From Chitinophagales bacterium (GTDB taxonomy: Bacteria; Bacteroidota; Bacteroidia; Chitinophagales; JADIYW01): 25,734 bases of DNA. Shown here in pieces: positions 1-7,795 of the stretch (the stretch's first letter is position 1; each line of letters starts with the position of its first letter). The stretch covers positions 1 through 25,734 of the forward strand of contig JACJXS010000003.1 in NCBI GenBank assembly GCA_020636545.1, written 5' to 3'. The position numbers and the translations under genes were made by a program. The notes under the pieces are model-generated. The model ran no database searches, had not been told where the DNA came from, and saw only the letters and a list, made by a program, of their open reading frames with translations.

Positions 1-122
1 GCAGGCTCTCGATAAGTAATAAAATGCACTTTATGACCACGTTTTGCCAAAGCTTTACCTAATTCTGTTGCTACAACACCACTTCCTCCGTAGGTTGGAT
101 AGCAAACAATTCCTATATTCAT
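1..122 (-). CDS. bshA: N-acetyl-alpha-D-glucosaminyl L-malate synthase, N-terminal fragment
   Basis: The gene runs off the left edge; only about 40 N-terminal residues are visible. Read on the minus strand from the ATG at 122-120 they begin MNIGIVCYPTYGGSGVVATE and continue ELGKALAKRGHKVHFI. This is the characteristic N-terminus of BshA, the GT4-fold glycosyltransferase that joins GlcNAc to L-malate in the first step of bacillithiol synthesis; the GGSG loop sits in the nucleotide-sugar binding region. Bacillithiol is the main low-molecular-weight thiol of many Bacteroidota, so this fits the rest of the window. No Shine-Dalgarno sequence precedes the start, which is normal for the phylum. The gene is divergent from pckA. 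Identification is firm for family; the fragment is too short to say whether the gene is intact. Confidence 0.85.
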   Translation of the reverse strand, partial: MNIGIVCYPTYGGSGVVATELGKALAKRGHKVHFITYREP

Positions 123-267
123 ACTTGCAAGTTACATTATTTCAATAATTAATAATAATAACCTCATTAATATAGAGAAAATATAGTAAGAATAAACTAA
201 TGATATTTATCATATCTTCTTATATTAACTTTAAATGAACTCACTTTTTTATGTATAAAAAAATGAT

Positions 268-275
268 TATTTTTG
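268..275 (+). promoter_or_regulatory. Bacteroidota-type -7 box upstream of pckA
   Basis: The bases TATTTTTG match the TAnnTTTG -7 consensus of the Bacteroidota housekeeping sigma factor exactly. No clear -33 TTG lies at the usual 17-23 bp upstream, only a T-rich run near 245-250. The box overlaps a TTG codon at 273 that would otherwise extend pckA, which argues that translation starts at the ATG at 297. Confidence 0.6.
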
Positions 276-296
276 CACAAATCAATTATTTTAAAA

Positions 297-1898
297 ATGG
301 ATGCTACTATCAGTGACAAACAAACAAACAATTTAGAGTACCTTGGTGTAACCAATCCAAATCAAACTTGGAATGCAACGAGAGAAGATTTAATCAACAA
401 AACGTTAGAGTTTAATTTAGGAACTTTAAATGACACAGGTGCATTATGTATAAATACTGGTGAATTTACTGGAAGATCACCTAAAGATAAGTTTACTGTA
501 AAAGATGAACTCACTGCAGATTCAGTAGATTGGAATAATATCAACCAGCCTTTTGCTCCAGAAGATTTTGATAAATTACAACAAAGAGTCATAGAATACA
601 TCAACACATTAGATAAGATTTATATCAGAGATGTAAGTGCTTGTGCTGATCCAAAATACAAAACCAACGTTCGAGTAATTACAGAAACGCCTTGGGCTTC
701 TTTATTTGCAGATAATATGTTTATCCGTTCATCTCAAGAGGAATTAAAGAACTTCCAACCTGAATGGACGATTTTGTGTATTCCTAGCTTCCACGCAGAT
801 AAAAATATAGACAACACAAGACAACACAATTTCTCTATCATCAACTTTACAAAAAAAGTAATTTTAATTGGTGGATCAAGTTATACTGGTGAAATTAAAA
901 AAGGCATTTTTACAGTTTTAAATTATGTTTTACCTCATCAAAAAAATGTATTAAGCATGCACTGCTCTGCAAACATTGGTGCTGAAGGTGATACTGCTTT
1001 ATTCTTTGGATTATCAGGAACAGGAAAAACAACACTTTCTGCTGACCCAAACAGAAAATTAATTGGAGACGACGAGCATGGCTGGAGTGATACAGGTGTT
1101 TTTAACTTTGAAGGTGGTTGCTATGCAAAATGTATTGACTTAACAGAAGAAAAAGAACCAGATATATTTAGAGCAATCAAACCTGGTGCAATTTTAGAAA
1201 ATATTTGTTTCCACCCAGAAACTAATCGTGTAAATTACGAAGACACTACAATAACTGAAAATACTAGAGTTTCTTATCCTATTCATCATATTAATAATAT
1301 TGCGGAACCATCTGTTGGTGGTATTCCAAAAAATATTTTCTTTTTAAGTTATGATGCATTTGGTGTATTACCTCCAATTTCAAAATTAACACCAGAACAA
1401 GCTATGTATTTATTCATTTCAGGTTATACTTCAAAAGTTGCAGGAACTGAAGCTGGTGTTACTGAGCCACAAACAACTTTCTCAGCTTGTTTTGGTGCAG
1501 CATTCTTGCCATTACACCCAACTGAATACGCAGATATGTTAGGTAAAAGATTAAAAGAAAGTGGAGCAAATGTTTGGTTAATCAACACAGGTATGACTGG
1601 TGGTGTTTATGGCGTTGGACAAAGAATGAGCTTGAAATATACTAGAGCTATTATTGCAGAAGCATTGAATGGTCATCTAGAAAATGTTGAATTTGAAACT
1701 TTGCCTATTTTCAATTTAAGGATTCCTTCATCATGTGCTGGTGTTCCAAGCGAAATCTTAAACCCTAGAAATACGTGGACAGATAAAGCAGCTTATGATG
1801 CCAAAGCAAAAGAATTAGCAATAAAATTCAACGAGAATTTCAAAAAATATGCTAACTTAGCAAGTGAGGCAATTTTAGAAGCTGCTCCGAAAGTATAA
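297..1898 (+). CDS. pckA: ATP-dependent phosphoenolpyruvate carboxykinase
   Basis: This 533-residue protein is the ATP-type PEP carboxykinase, converting oxaloacetate and ATP to phosphoenolpyruvate, ADP and CO2 in the cytoplasm (gluconeogenesis, or the reverse anaplerotic direction). Visible motifs are the substrate-binding GEFTGRSPKDKF near the N-terminus, the P-loop GLSGTGKT at 238-245, and the metal-binding kinase-2 motif GDDEHGW at 257-263. ENTRVSYPI lies further on. Length matches the family (about 530-540). The reading frame is open from a TTG at 273, but that codon lies inside the -7 promoter box, so I start at the ATG at 297 (MDATISDKQ). bcp follows after 23 bp and is probably cotranscribed. 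Confidence 0.96.
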   Translation: MDATISDKQTNNLEYLGVTNPNQTWNATREDLINKTLEFNLGTLNDTGALCINTGEFTGRSPKDKFTVKDELTADSVDWNNINQPFAPEDFDKLQQRVIEYINTLDKIYIRDVSACADPKYKTNVRVITETPWASLFADNMFIRSSQEELKNFQPEWTILCIPSFHADKNIDNTRQHNFSIINFTKKVILIGGSSYTGEIKKGIFTVLNYVLPHQKNVLSMHCSANIGAEGDTALFFGLSGTGKTTLSADPNRKLIGDDEHGWSDTGVFNFEGGCYAKCIDLTEEKEPDIFRAIKPGAILENICFHPETNRVNYEDTTITENTRVSYPIHHINNIAEPSVGGIPKNIFFLSYDAFGVLPPISKLTPEQAMYLFISGYTSKVAGTEAGVTEPQTTFSACFGAAFLPLHPTEYADMLGKRLKESGANVWLINTGMTGGVYGVGQRMSLKYTRAIIAEALNGHLENVEFETLPIFNLRIPSSCAGVPSEILNPRNTWTDKAAYDAKAKELAIKFNENFKKYANLASEAILEAAPKV

Positions 1899-1921
1899 TT
1901 CAAACTATAAAACATAATATT

Positions 1922-2353
1922 ATGTTAGCAGAAGGGATTAAAGCTCCAGAAATAAAAGGAGTTGATTTTAAAGGAAAAAACACCATCTTGTACTTTTATC
2001 CAAAAGATGATACGCCTGGTTGTACTGCAAATGCTTGCAACTTTAGAGATAATTATCAATCTTTAACAAATAAAGGATTTACAATTATTGGTGTTAGCCC
2101 AGATAATGAAATCTCTCACTCTAAATTTAAAGAGAAATACGAATTACCATTTGAATTAATTCCAGATACAGACAAATTAATAGCAAAAGCTTATGAAGTT
2201 TGGGGAACAAAAAAAATGTACGGAAAAGAATATGAAGGTATATTACGTACTACATTTGTAATCAATAATGATGGCGTTATAACTAATATCATTTCAAAAG
2301 TAGATACAAAAAATGCTACCGAACAATTATTGGATACATTGGGTATTCAATAA
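1922..2353 (+). CDS. bcp: Thioredoxin-dependent thiol peroxidase, PrxQ/BCP subfamily
   Basis: This 143-residue peroxiredoxin reduces hydrogen peroxide and organic hydroperoxides using thioredoxin. The active-site segment PKDDTPGCTANACNFRD carries the peroxidatic Cys34 and, five residues later, the resolving Cys39, the spacing typical of PrxQ/BCP. The later segments GVSPDN and GILRTTFVI are also family-typical. The N-terminal strand region before the FKGKN segment is about ten residues shorter than in most homologues, but nothing catalytic is missing. It starts 23 bp after pckA and is followed after 35 bp by a Crp/Fnr regulator gene, so the three may form an operon; that is inferred from spacing only. 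Confidence 0.94.
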   Translation: MLAEGIKAPEIKGVDFKGKNTILYFYPKDDTPGCTANACNFRDNYQSLTNKGFTIIGVSPDNEISHSKFKEKYELPFELIPDTDKLIAKAYEVWGTKKMYGKEYEGILRTTFVINNDGVITNIISKVDTKNATEQLLDTLGIQ

Positions 2354-2388
2354 TTGTTTTTAATATTTTGGATTTTAAATCTAGTAAA

Positions 2389-2985
2389 ATGGACATAAGC
2401 AATTTAATTGAACGTTCGGGAGCAATAAGGAAATTTTATAGTTTACCTGATTTATCCATAAAAGATTGGGCATTCTTAATGTCTATATCTAGTTTTCGTT
2501 CCATAAAAAAAGGAGATGTTTTTATTAAGGCTGGTACTGTTTCTGAAGAATTAGGTTTTATCATCAAAGGAAGTTTTAGATTCTTTTATGAAAAAGAAGA
2601 TGTAGAAAAAACAGCCTATTTTGTTTTTGAAAATCAGATAATGGCATCTTTTGAAGGAATACTTGAGAAAGCTCCAAGCAAAACAACCATACAAGCACTT
2701 GAAGACGGAGAAATATTTGTTATTGATTATAATAAAATGCGTAAGATGTACCATACATCTTCAAAATTTGAAAATATAGGAAGATTAATTGGTGAATATT
2801 ATATTTTAATGCTTCACAACCAACTATCCTCTTTCTTATTAGACACACCAGAAGAACGCTATTTAAAATTAGTAGAAAATAATGCTGATTTATTAAACAA
2901 AGTTCCCTTACAATATATTGCTTCTTATATTGGTGTAACACCTGTTTCTTTGAGCAGAATCCGAAAGAGAATTATTTCTAAGTAA
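2389..2985 (+). CDS. Crp/Fnr-family transcriptional regulator
   Basis: The protein (198 residues from the ATG at 2389) has an N-terminal cyclic-nucleotide-binding-type beta-roll at about 25-120, with a KKGDVFIKAGTVSEELGFIIKG segment split around the usual glycines, then a dimerisation helix. A C-terminal winged helix-turn-helix at about 165-195 ends VTPVSLSRIRKRI, the recognition helix region. It lacks the cysteines of an FNR iron-sulfur cluster and the phosphate-binding Arg-Ser pair of true Crp is not evident. It most resembles the many Bacteroidota Crp/Fnr-like proteins of unknown ligand. An upstream TTG at 2368 is in frame but ATG 2389 is the more natural start. The target genes are unknown; neighbouring pckA-bcp is one possibility. 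Confidence 0.88.
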   Translation: MDISNLIERSGAIRKFYSLPDLSIKDWAFLMSISSFRSIKKGDVFIKAGTVSEELGFIIKGSFRFFYEKEDVEKTAYFVFENQIMASFEGILEKAPSKTTIQALEDGEIFVIDYNKMRKMYHTSSKFENIGRLIGEYYILMLHNQLSSFLLDTPEERYLKLVENNADLLNKVPLQYIASYIGVTPVSLSRIRKRIISK

Positions 2986-3074
2986 TAAATTATCTTATTT
3001 ATTCACTTATGATTACTGTCATTCTATACATAGTTAAAGAGTTGTTAAACATAAACAATTTGTCTATAAGGCTT

Positions 3075-3082
3075 TATCTTTG
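3075..3082 (+). promoter_or_regulatory. -7 box upstream of the decayed GH16 gene
   Basis: TATCTTTG is an exact TAnnTTTG match about 38 bp upstream of the probable former start codon at 3120. A TTTG at 3059 is too close (12 bp) to be a regular -33 element, so promoter strength cannot be judged. Its survival suggests the gene was recently functional. Confidence 0.45.
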
Positions 3083-3119
3083 TAAAAATTTAAACATATA
3101 ACCTATAACACATTTTTTT

Positions 3120-3909
3120 ATAAAGTATCTTATTTTAATTTTTTAATTACTAGTATTTTACTATTTCACGCCTGTGTTAAACCAGGTGGGCAGAGACAAA
3201 CACCAAAGCCTAACTTAACATTAGCTTGGGAAGAAAACTTTAATTCATTAGATGATACAAGATGGTCTAAAATTCCAAGAGGAACTGCCGATTGGCAAAA
3301 ACACATGAGTGATTTAGATGAATTATATGCAATTAGAGACGGAAAACTTGTATTAAGAGGCATAAAAAATACAATGCTCCCTTCAGACCCAGCTGAATAC
3401 CTTACAGGTGGTATTTATACAAAAGACAAAGTGGCTTTTGGACTAGGAAGGATTGAAATTCGTGCAAAATTAAATGCTGCTAAAGGTGCGTGGCCAGCTT
3501 TTGGTTATTAGCTCAAGGTAGAAAATATCCTCAAGGTGGAGAAATTGATATTATGGAGCGTTTAAATAGTGATAATTTTGTGTATCAGACAGTTCACTCT
3601 ACTTACACTATTGATTTAGGCATAAAAGATAATCCTAAGAATTACGGAACAGCAAGTATTAACCCAAATGATTTTAATACTTATGCCGTTGAGAAATATG
3701 CAGATAAAGTTGTATTTTATGTAAATGGAAAACAAACATTTTCTTATGCAAAAATCCAAACTAATAAACCTGATCAATTTCCGTATGCCGAAGGCGACCA
3801 CTATTTATTGTTAGATATGCAATTAGGCGAAAGTTGGGTTGGTGCAGTAGATCCAAATCAGTTACCAACTGAAATGGAAATAGATTGGGTAAAATACTAT
3901 ACTTTCTAA
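3120..3909 (+). pseudogene. Glycoside hydrolase family 16 lipoprotein (laminarinase-like), disrupted
   Basis: Joined across breaks, this encodes a roughly 260-residue secreted GH16 beta-glucanase. Conserved parts include WEENFNSLDDTRWSK, RIEIRAKL, the catalytic EIDIME motif (ExDxxE nucleophile and acid/base, bases 3541-3558) and the C-terminal IDWVKYYTF strand. A signal sequence ending LLFHAC suggests lipid attachment at the Cys before VKPGG. Lesions: at 3499-3502 a run of four T should be five, and the frame shifts to a TAG at 3509-3511 in the middle of AWPAFWLLAQG. At the 5' end no start codon is in frame with the lipobox. Adding one T to the six-T run at 3139-3144 would give KYLILIFLITSILLFHAC, whose first codon is ATA (3120-3122) where ATG is expected. 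The disruption is clear at 3499; the 5' reconstruction is inference. Homopolymer sequencing error is the alternative. Confidence 0.8.
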
Positions 3910-3934
3910 TTCAATTATATTTTTATATTTTGTC

Positions 3935-3965
3935 AAATGGCAACTTCAAAAAGAAGTTGCCATTT
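3935..3965 (+). terminator. Strong hairpin terminator after the GH16 gene
   Basis: A perfect 13-bp inverted repeat (AAATGGCAACTTC and its complement) surrounds a five-A loop and is followed by a T-rich stretch. It lies 25 bp after the GH16 stop and isolates it from the kefFC pair. Confidence 0.85.
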
Positions 3966-4066
3966 ACATTTTAAACCGATAAATAATCATTTTTTAAAAC
4001 TATTGAATAAATTTTAAACAAATAAATTCTTTGAAATTTGTAACTTTACGAAAAGCAGAGTTTATC

Positions 4067-4591
4067 TTGGCAAAAACACTCGTAATATTCGCTCATCCAT
4101 TTTTTGAATTCCCAGATTCTAATCAAGAATTAATTTCAATGTACGAAGATAAAGAGCAGTTCGACTTTATGGACTTATATGAATTTTATCCAAATTTTCA
4201 TATTCCTGCTTTTAAAGAACGGAAACGTCTAGCAAAATACGATACTTTTATATTTCATTTTCCATTAATTTGGTTTGATATTCCACCACTATTAAGACTG
4301 TGGTTAGACGAAGTAATGGATGCTCGTTGGACAAAAAAAGAAATAGATAATCCACTAGAAGGCAAACGGGTATTTATTTTTGTAACAACAATCAGTAAAC
4401 GAAGATCGTTTGGGCAATACGGGAAATATAAAATAGAATTTGAGAGTTTATTGACAAGTTTTTCTTTACTTTTAAAAGTACTCGAAGCAAAAGTATATCC
4501 AATCTATACTGTGTTTGATTCTGAGCATCAAACAAAAGAAAATATAGAAATTCATAAACAAAATTTTTTAGGCATTATAAACCAAACTTAA
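4067..4591 (+). CDS. kefF: KefF-like NAD(P)H:quinone oxidoreductase, ancillary subunit of the K+/H+ antiporter
   Basis: The protein (174 residues from the TTG at 4067) has the flavodoxin-like fold of the KefF/MdaB family. It begins AKTLVIFAHPFFEF, matching the family's N-terminal FMN-binding strand and loop. The central FHFPLIWFDIPPLLRLWLDE segment matches the active-site region, and GKRVFIFVTT follows. In E. coli KefF binds KefC and is needed for its full activity; it also has quinone reductase activity. The frame is open back to a TTG at 4031, which would add 12 residues not seen in the family. kefC starts 19 bp downstream, reproducing the kefF-kefC order of enterobacteria. A -7-like TAACTTTA lies at 4041-4048. 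Family assignment is firm; partnership with the adjacent antiporter is inferred from gene order. Confidence 0.85.
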   Translation: MAKTLVIFAHPFFEFPDSNQELISMYEDKEQFDFMDLYEFYPNFHIPAFKERKRLAKYDTFIFHFPLIWFDIPPLLRLWLDEVMDARWTKKEIDNPLEGKRVFIFVTTISKRRSFGQYGKYKIEFESLLTSFSLLLKVLEAKVYPIYTVFDSEHQTKENIEIHKQNFLGIINQT

Positions 4592-4610
4592 ATTTAAACC
4601 AAAAATATAG

Positions 4611-6542
4611 ATGACACACGAGAATAGCTTTTCATTAACTGCTTTAACATTTTTAGGTGCCGCTATTATTATTGTGCCATTAGTCAAAAAATTTGGTTTA
4701 AGTTCTATAATTGGCTATATTTTAGGTGGAATTATCATTGGTCCATTTTGTCTAAAACTAACAGGAACACAAACTGAAGGCGTTATGGAAGCTACTGAGT
4801 TTGGTGTAATTATGTTGCTATTTTTAGTTGGTTTAGAAATGGAACCCAAAAAGTTTTGGACGATGCGTAAACAAATTTTTGGTTTAGGCGTTGCTCAAAT
4901 GGGATTAACTGTTTTAATTCTAACTTCTATTCTAATTTTATTTGATTGGGAACGCAATATTGCCTTTGCTGCATCTCTGTGTTTTGCAATGTCCTCTACG
5001 GCTATTGTATTGCAAACTTTAACCGAAAGACAAGTAATGAATACAACTGCAGGTGAAGCCTCATTTTCAACATTATTATTTCAAGATATTGCAGTAATTC
5101 CAATCTTAGCATTTTTACCAATTATCGCTCATCAAGAAGTCGTAAATGATACTGAATCAGAATTTATAATCCAAATGCTACCTGAATGGATGCAAAGTTT
5201 CTCTGTTATTATTGGAGGCGGTATTTTATTTGCTTTGGGACATTTTGTTTTTATTCCTTTTTTGCGATATGTTTCTACTTCTGGTATGTCTGAATTATTA
5301 ACCGCATCTTCTTTATTTTTAGTTATCGGTGTTTCTGAATTAATGGTTGCAGTAGGTTTATCTCCAGCATTGGGTGCTTTTATTGCAGGTATGATGTTGG
5401 CAAATAGTGAATTCAGAAATGAATTAGAATCGAATATTGAACCAATGAAAGGAATTCTCCTCGCCGTATTTTTTGTGAGCGTCGGTGCAATGATTAATTT
5501 CAATATAATTTTTGACGATTATATTTTAATATTTAGCTTAGTTGGATTAGTATTAGTCGTAAAATTTGGAGTGCTGTGCTTGATTGGAAAAATATACAAA
5601 ATAGATTTTGCTCAAAATTTATTTTATGCTTTTACATTATCACAAATTGGAGAATTTGCATTTGTACTATTAGGATTTTCTAGAAAAATATCCATCTTTA
5701 ATAACCAATTATATGCACAATTTATGGCTGTTACTACAATAACCATGCTAACTACGCCTATCTTATTAATTATCTACGATAAATTTATAAGTCCAAGTAT
5801 AAAACCTAAAAATACACGAGAATCTGATTTTGATATTCAAAAAATGGGTCTCCAACAAAAGAAAACTATTATCGTTGGATTTGGCTTTTTTGGAAGTACG
5901 GTTGGACGACTATTAAAAGCAAATAAAATTTCAGCAACCATCTTAGACCATGATGCTGAAAGAGTAAAAATATTAAGAGATTATGGTTTTAAAGTATATT
6001 ATGGAGATGCAACTCGTTGGTCTATCCTTGAGTCATCTGGTATTCATGAAGCTGAAATTCTTGTTCTTTGTTTGGATAATCCAGAGGAAAATATGCGGAT
6101 TATAGAATTAGTTAAGAAGAAAAAACTAAATCTAAAAATATTTGTACGTGCTAGAAATAGACTTGATGCAGAACTATTTTTTAAAAATGGGATTGATAAT
6201 TTTTATCGTGAAACGATGGGAACAGCTGTAAATATGGCGGTCGATGTTTTGCACGAAATGGGTATGCGTAAATACACTGCTAGACGAATGGGAAAACGCT
6301 TTGAATTAATTGATGCTGCTTCCTTAAAGAAAATGGCAGAGGAAAACAATTTAGATGCTGGTTTCACGATGAAAGAAACAATTCAAAGAGAGCAATTATT
6401 ATTATCTGAAGATAGTCGAAACTTTGAATCCTATCAACTCATTGAGGAAAATCAAGAAGATGAAAACGAAAGTTTAGATGATGAAATTACAAATTCCAAC
6501 AAACCGAGCAATGAAGATAATTCACAATTAAATTTGTTCTAA
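4611..6542 (+). CDS. kefC: Glutathione-type-regulated K+/H+ antiporter KefC/KefB family (CPA2)
   Basis: This 643-residue inner-membrane protein has about 12 transmembrane helices (residues roughly 8-390). A cytosolic RCK/TrkA-N nucleotide-binding domain follows from about 418, with the Rossmann motif GFGFFGS, the acidic LDHD at the end of strand 2, YGDATR at 464-469 and a VRARN segment, all closely matching E. coli KefC. The antiporter is expected to exchange K+ for H+ and acidify the cytoplasm during electrophile stress. The regulatory loop that reads HALESD in E. coli reads NELESN here (270-275). The protein ends with an acidic tail of about 30 residues finishing in QLNLF. It follows kefF directly and its stop overlaps by 4 bp the stop of the convergent membrane-protein gene. 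Confidence 0.93.
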   Translation: MTHENSFSLTALTFLGAAIIIVPLVKKFGLSSIIGYILGGIIIGPFCLKLTGTQTEGVMEATEFGVIMLLFLVGLEMEPKKFWTMRKQIFGLGVAQMGLTVLILTSILILFDWERNIAFAASLCFAMSSTAIVLQTLTERQVMNTTAGEASFSTLLFQDIAVIPILAFLPIIAHQEVVNDTESEFIIQMLPEWMQSFSVIIGGGILFALGHFVFIPFLRYVSTSGMSELLTASSLFLVIGVSELMVAVGLSPALGAFIAGMMLANSEFRNELESNIEPMKGILLAVFFVSVGAMINFNIIFDDYILIFSLVGLVLVVKFGVLCLIGKIYKIDFAQNLFYAFTLSQIGEFAFVLLGFSRKISIFNNQLYAQFMAVTTITMLTTPILLIIYDKFISPSIKPKNTRESDFDIQKMGLQQKKTIIVGFGFFGSTVGRLLKANKISATILDHDAERVKILRDYGFKVYYGDATRWSILESSGIHEAEILVLCLDNPEENMRIIELVKKKKLNLKIFVRARNRLDAELFFKNGIDNFYRETMGTAVNMAVDVLHEMGMRKYTARRMGKRFELIDAASLKKMAEENNLDAGFTMKETIQREQLLLSEDSRNFESYQLIEENQEDENESLDDEITNSNKPSNEDNSQLNLF

Positions 6543-7108
6543 ACTGATTGTGAAAGATAGACTCTTCTTCTTTTGAATGCCTTAAATCCAAAATAAATTA
6601 TAGCAATAAATGTAAGCAAAACCAAAGACCATTTTATTTGTGTCAATACACTGCCAATTTTCAATAAAGTCAAAGAATAGCTTGGAAAATGTGTTGTATT
6701 ATAAATTGAACAAGTATTTTCTCCAAAATCTACCAAAACAATTAGGATAGGTAACAAATTCAAAACTCGCCACTTTGAATGAGTATATCCACCTCTACTA
6801 ATCAATAATGTTAGCATTGTCAATAATAAACCTCCATAAATAAATGGATAAATGCTATCATAAATCTTAACAAACTGCACATATTCAGTTCTACCATTTT
6901 CGCCTAATTGGTCTAAAAAACTATCCGCAAATGCTTTATCATAACCAAATGTTAAATCAAATGGCATCAAATGTTCTCCATATTGTTGTTGCATTTGAGC
7001 TGTCTTATAAGGAATAATTCCAAAGCCAATTACTGCATACAAAATCAACATTATCCAAAGTGATTTTAGTTGAATTTTAGAATAAAAGAAATCAGAAAAG
7101 TATTTCAT
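6539..7108 (-). CDS. Uncharacterised integral membrane protein
   Basis: I do not recognise a family for this 189-residue protein. It begins MKYFSDFFYSKIQLKSLWIM. Four hydrophobic segments are visible: about 17-35 after the lysine-rich start, 90-105, 113-130 and 155-175. A polar loop of about 50 residues containing FGYDKAFADSFLDQLGENGR lies between the first and second. The C-terminus is basic (KAFKRRR). It is the last gene of the minus-strand nfeD-floA run, 20 bp after the preceding membrane protein, so co-expression is likely. Its stop codon overlaps the stop of kefC on the other strand, leaving no space for a separate terminator. Confidence 0.8.
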   Translation of the reverse strand: MKYFSDFFYSKIQLKSLWIMLILYAVIGFGIIPYKTAQMQQQYGEHLMPFDLTFGYDKAFADSFLDQLGENGRTEYVQFVKIYDSIYPFIYGGLLLTMLTLLISRGGYTHSKWRVLNLLPILIVLVDFGENTCSIYNTTHFPSYSLTLLKIGSVLTQIKWSLVLLTFIAIIYFGFKAFKRRRVYLSQSV

Positions 7109-7128
7109 AGTATCAAAATTTTATTGAA

Positions 7129-7791
7129 TCAATATTTATCTACAAATTTTTTATAGCCTGAAGCCAAATATACTAAAGCACTTATTATACAAACAACCAT
7201 AATTTTTTGAGCTGTTGGGTGGAAATAAGGGTTTGCATTTGGAACTAATGAACGTACCGTAAACAACAAATAAATATATACGACTAATAGCATACCCAAT
7301 AATCCAAAAACAAAGCTATAGCTTTTTGGGAAACCAATTTTATAAGTAAGAAATGCAGTTCCAAATGCAACAAACGTCATCGCAACAAAGGAGAAATTTG
7401 CTACTAATGCATGTCCTAATAATAATCTATCATAAGGTGTAATAGCAGTACATGCTAACAAAACTCCGTAAGCATAAGCTGATCTCCGAACCAATTTTTG
7501 AATGGAGTAATGCTTATCTATTTTAGAAACTTTTGAAATAAATGCTTTAAAAAAATAGGTTATATACCAAGACATTTGAAAAACTGCAATGACAAAGAAA
7601 AAGGTGGAAATATTTTTATTTCCACCTGAAAAAGTTTTATATCTTCCTAAATCGCTATAGAAATTTTCCCAAAAAGAATAACCGATACTAGAATGGTCAA
7701 AAAAATTTCCTCCTGGATAACATAACATCGCAATTGTTGTTAAAACAACAAACGTTATAATAGAATAAATGAGTGCATTAGCTGCATTCAT
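7129..7791 (-). CDS. DUF998-like multipass membrane protein
   Basis: The protein has 220 residues if started at the ATG at 7791 (MNAANALIYSII). A longer GTG-initiated frame back to 7845 would overlap floA by 50 bp and is less likely; the chosen start lies 4 bp after the floA stop. It has about six transmembrane helices. The first is followed by a conserved-looking extracytoplasmic segment CYPGGNFFDHSSIGYSFWEN ending FYSDLGR. The SDLG motif after helix 1 and the overall layout resemble DUF998 proteins, whose function is unknown. Its position directly behind floA suggests a membrane-microdomain role, but that is context only. Confidence 0.72.
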   Translation of the reverse strand: MNAANALIYSIITFVVLTTIAMLCYPGGNFFDHSSIGYSFWENFYSDLGRYKTFSGGNKNISTFFFVIAVFQMSWYITYFFKAFISKVSKIDKHYSIQKLVRRSAYAYGVLLACTAITPYDRLLLGHALVANFSFVAMTFVAFGTAFLTYKIGFPKSYSFVFGLLGMLLVVYIYLLFTVRSLVPNANPYFHPTAQKIMVVCIISALVYLASGYKKFVDKY

Positions 7792-7795
7792 TTCA

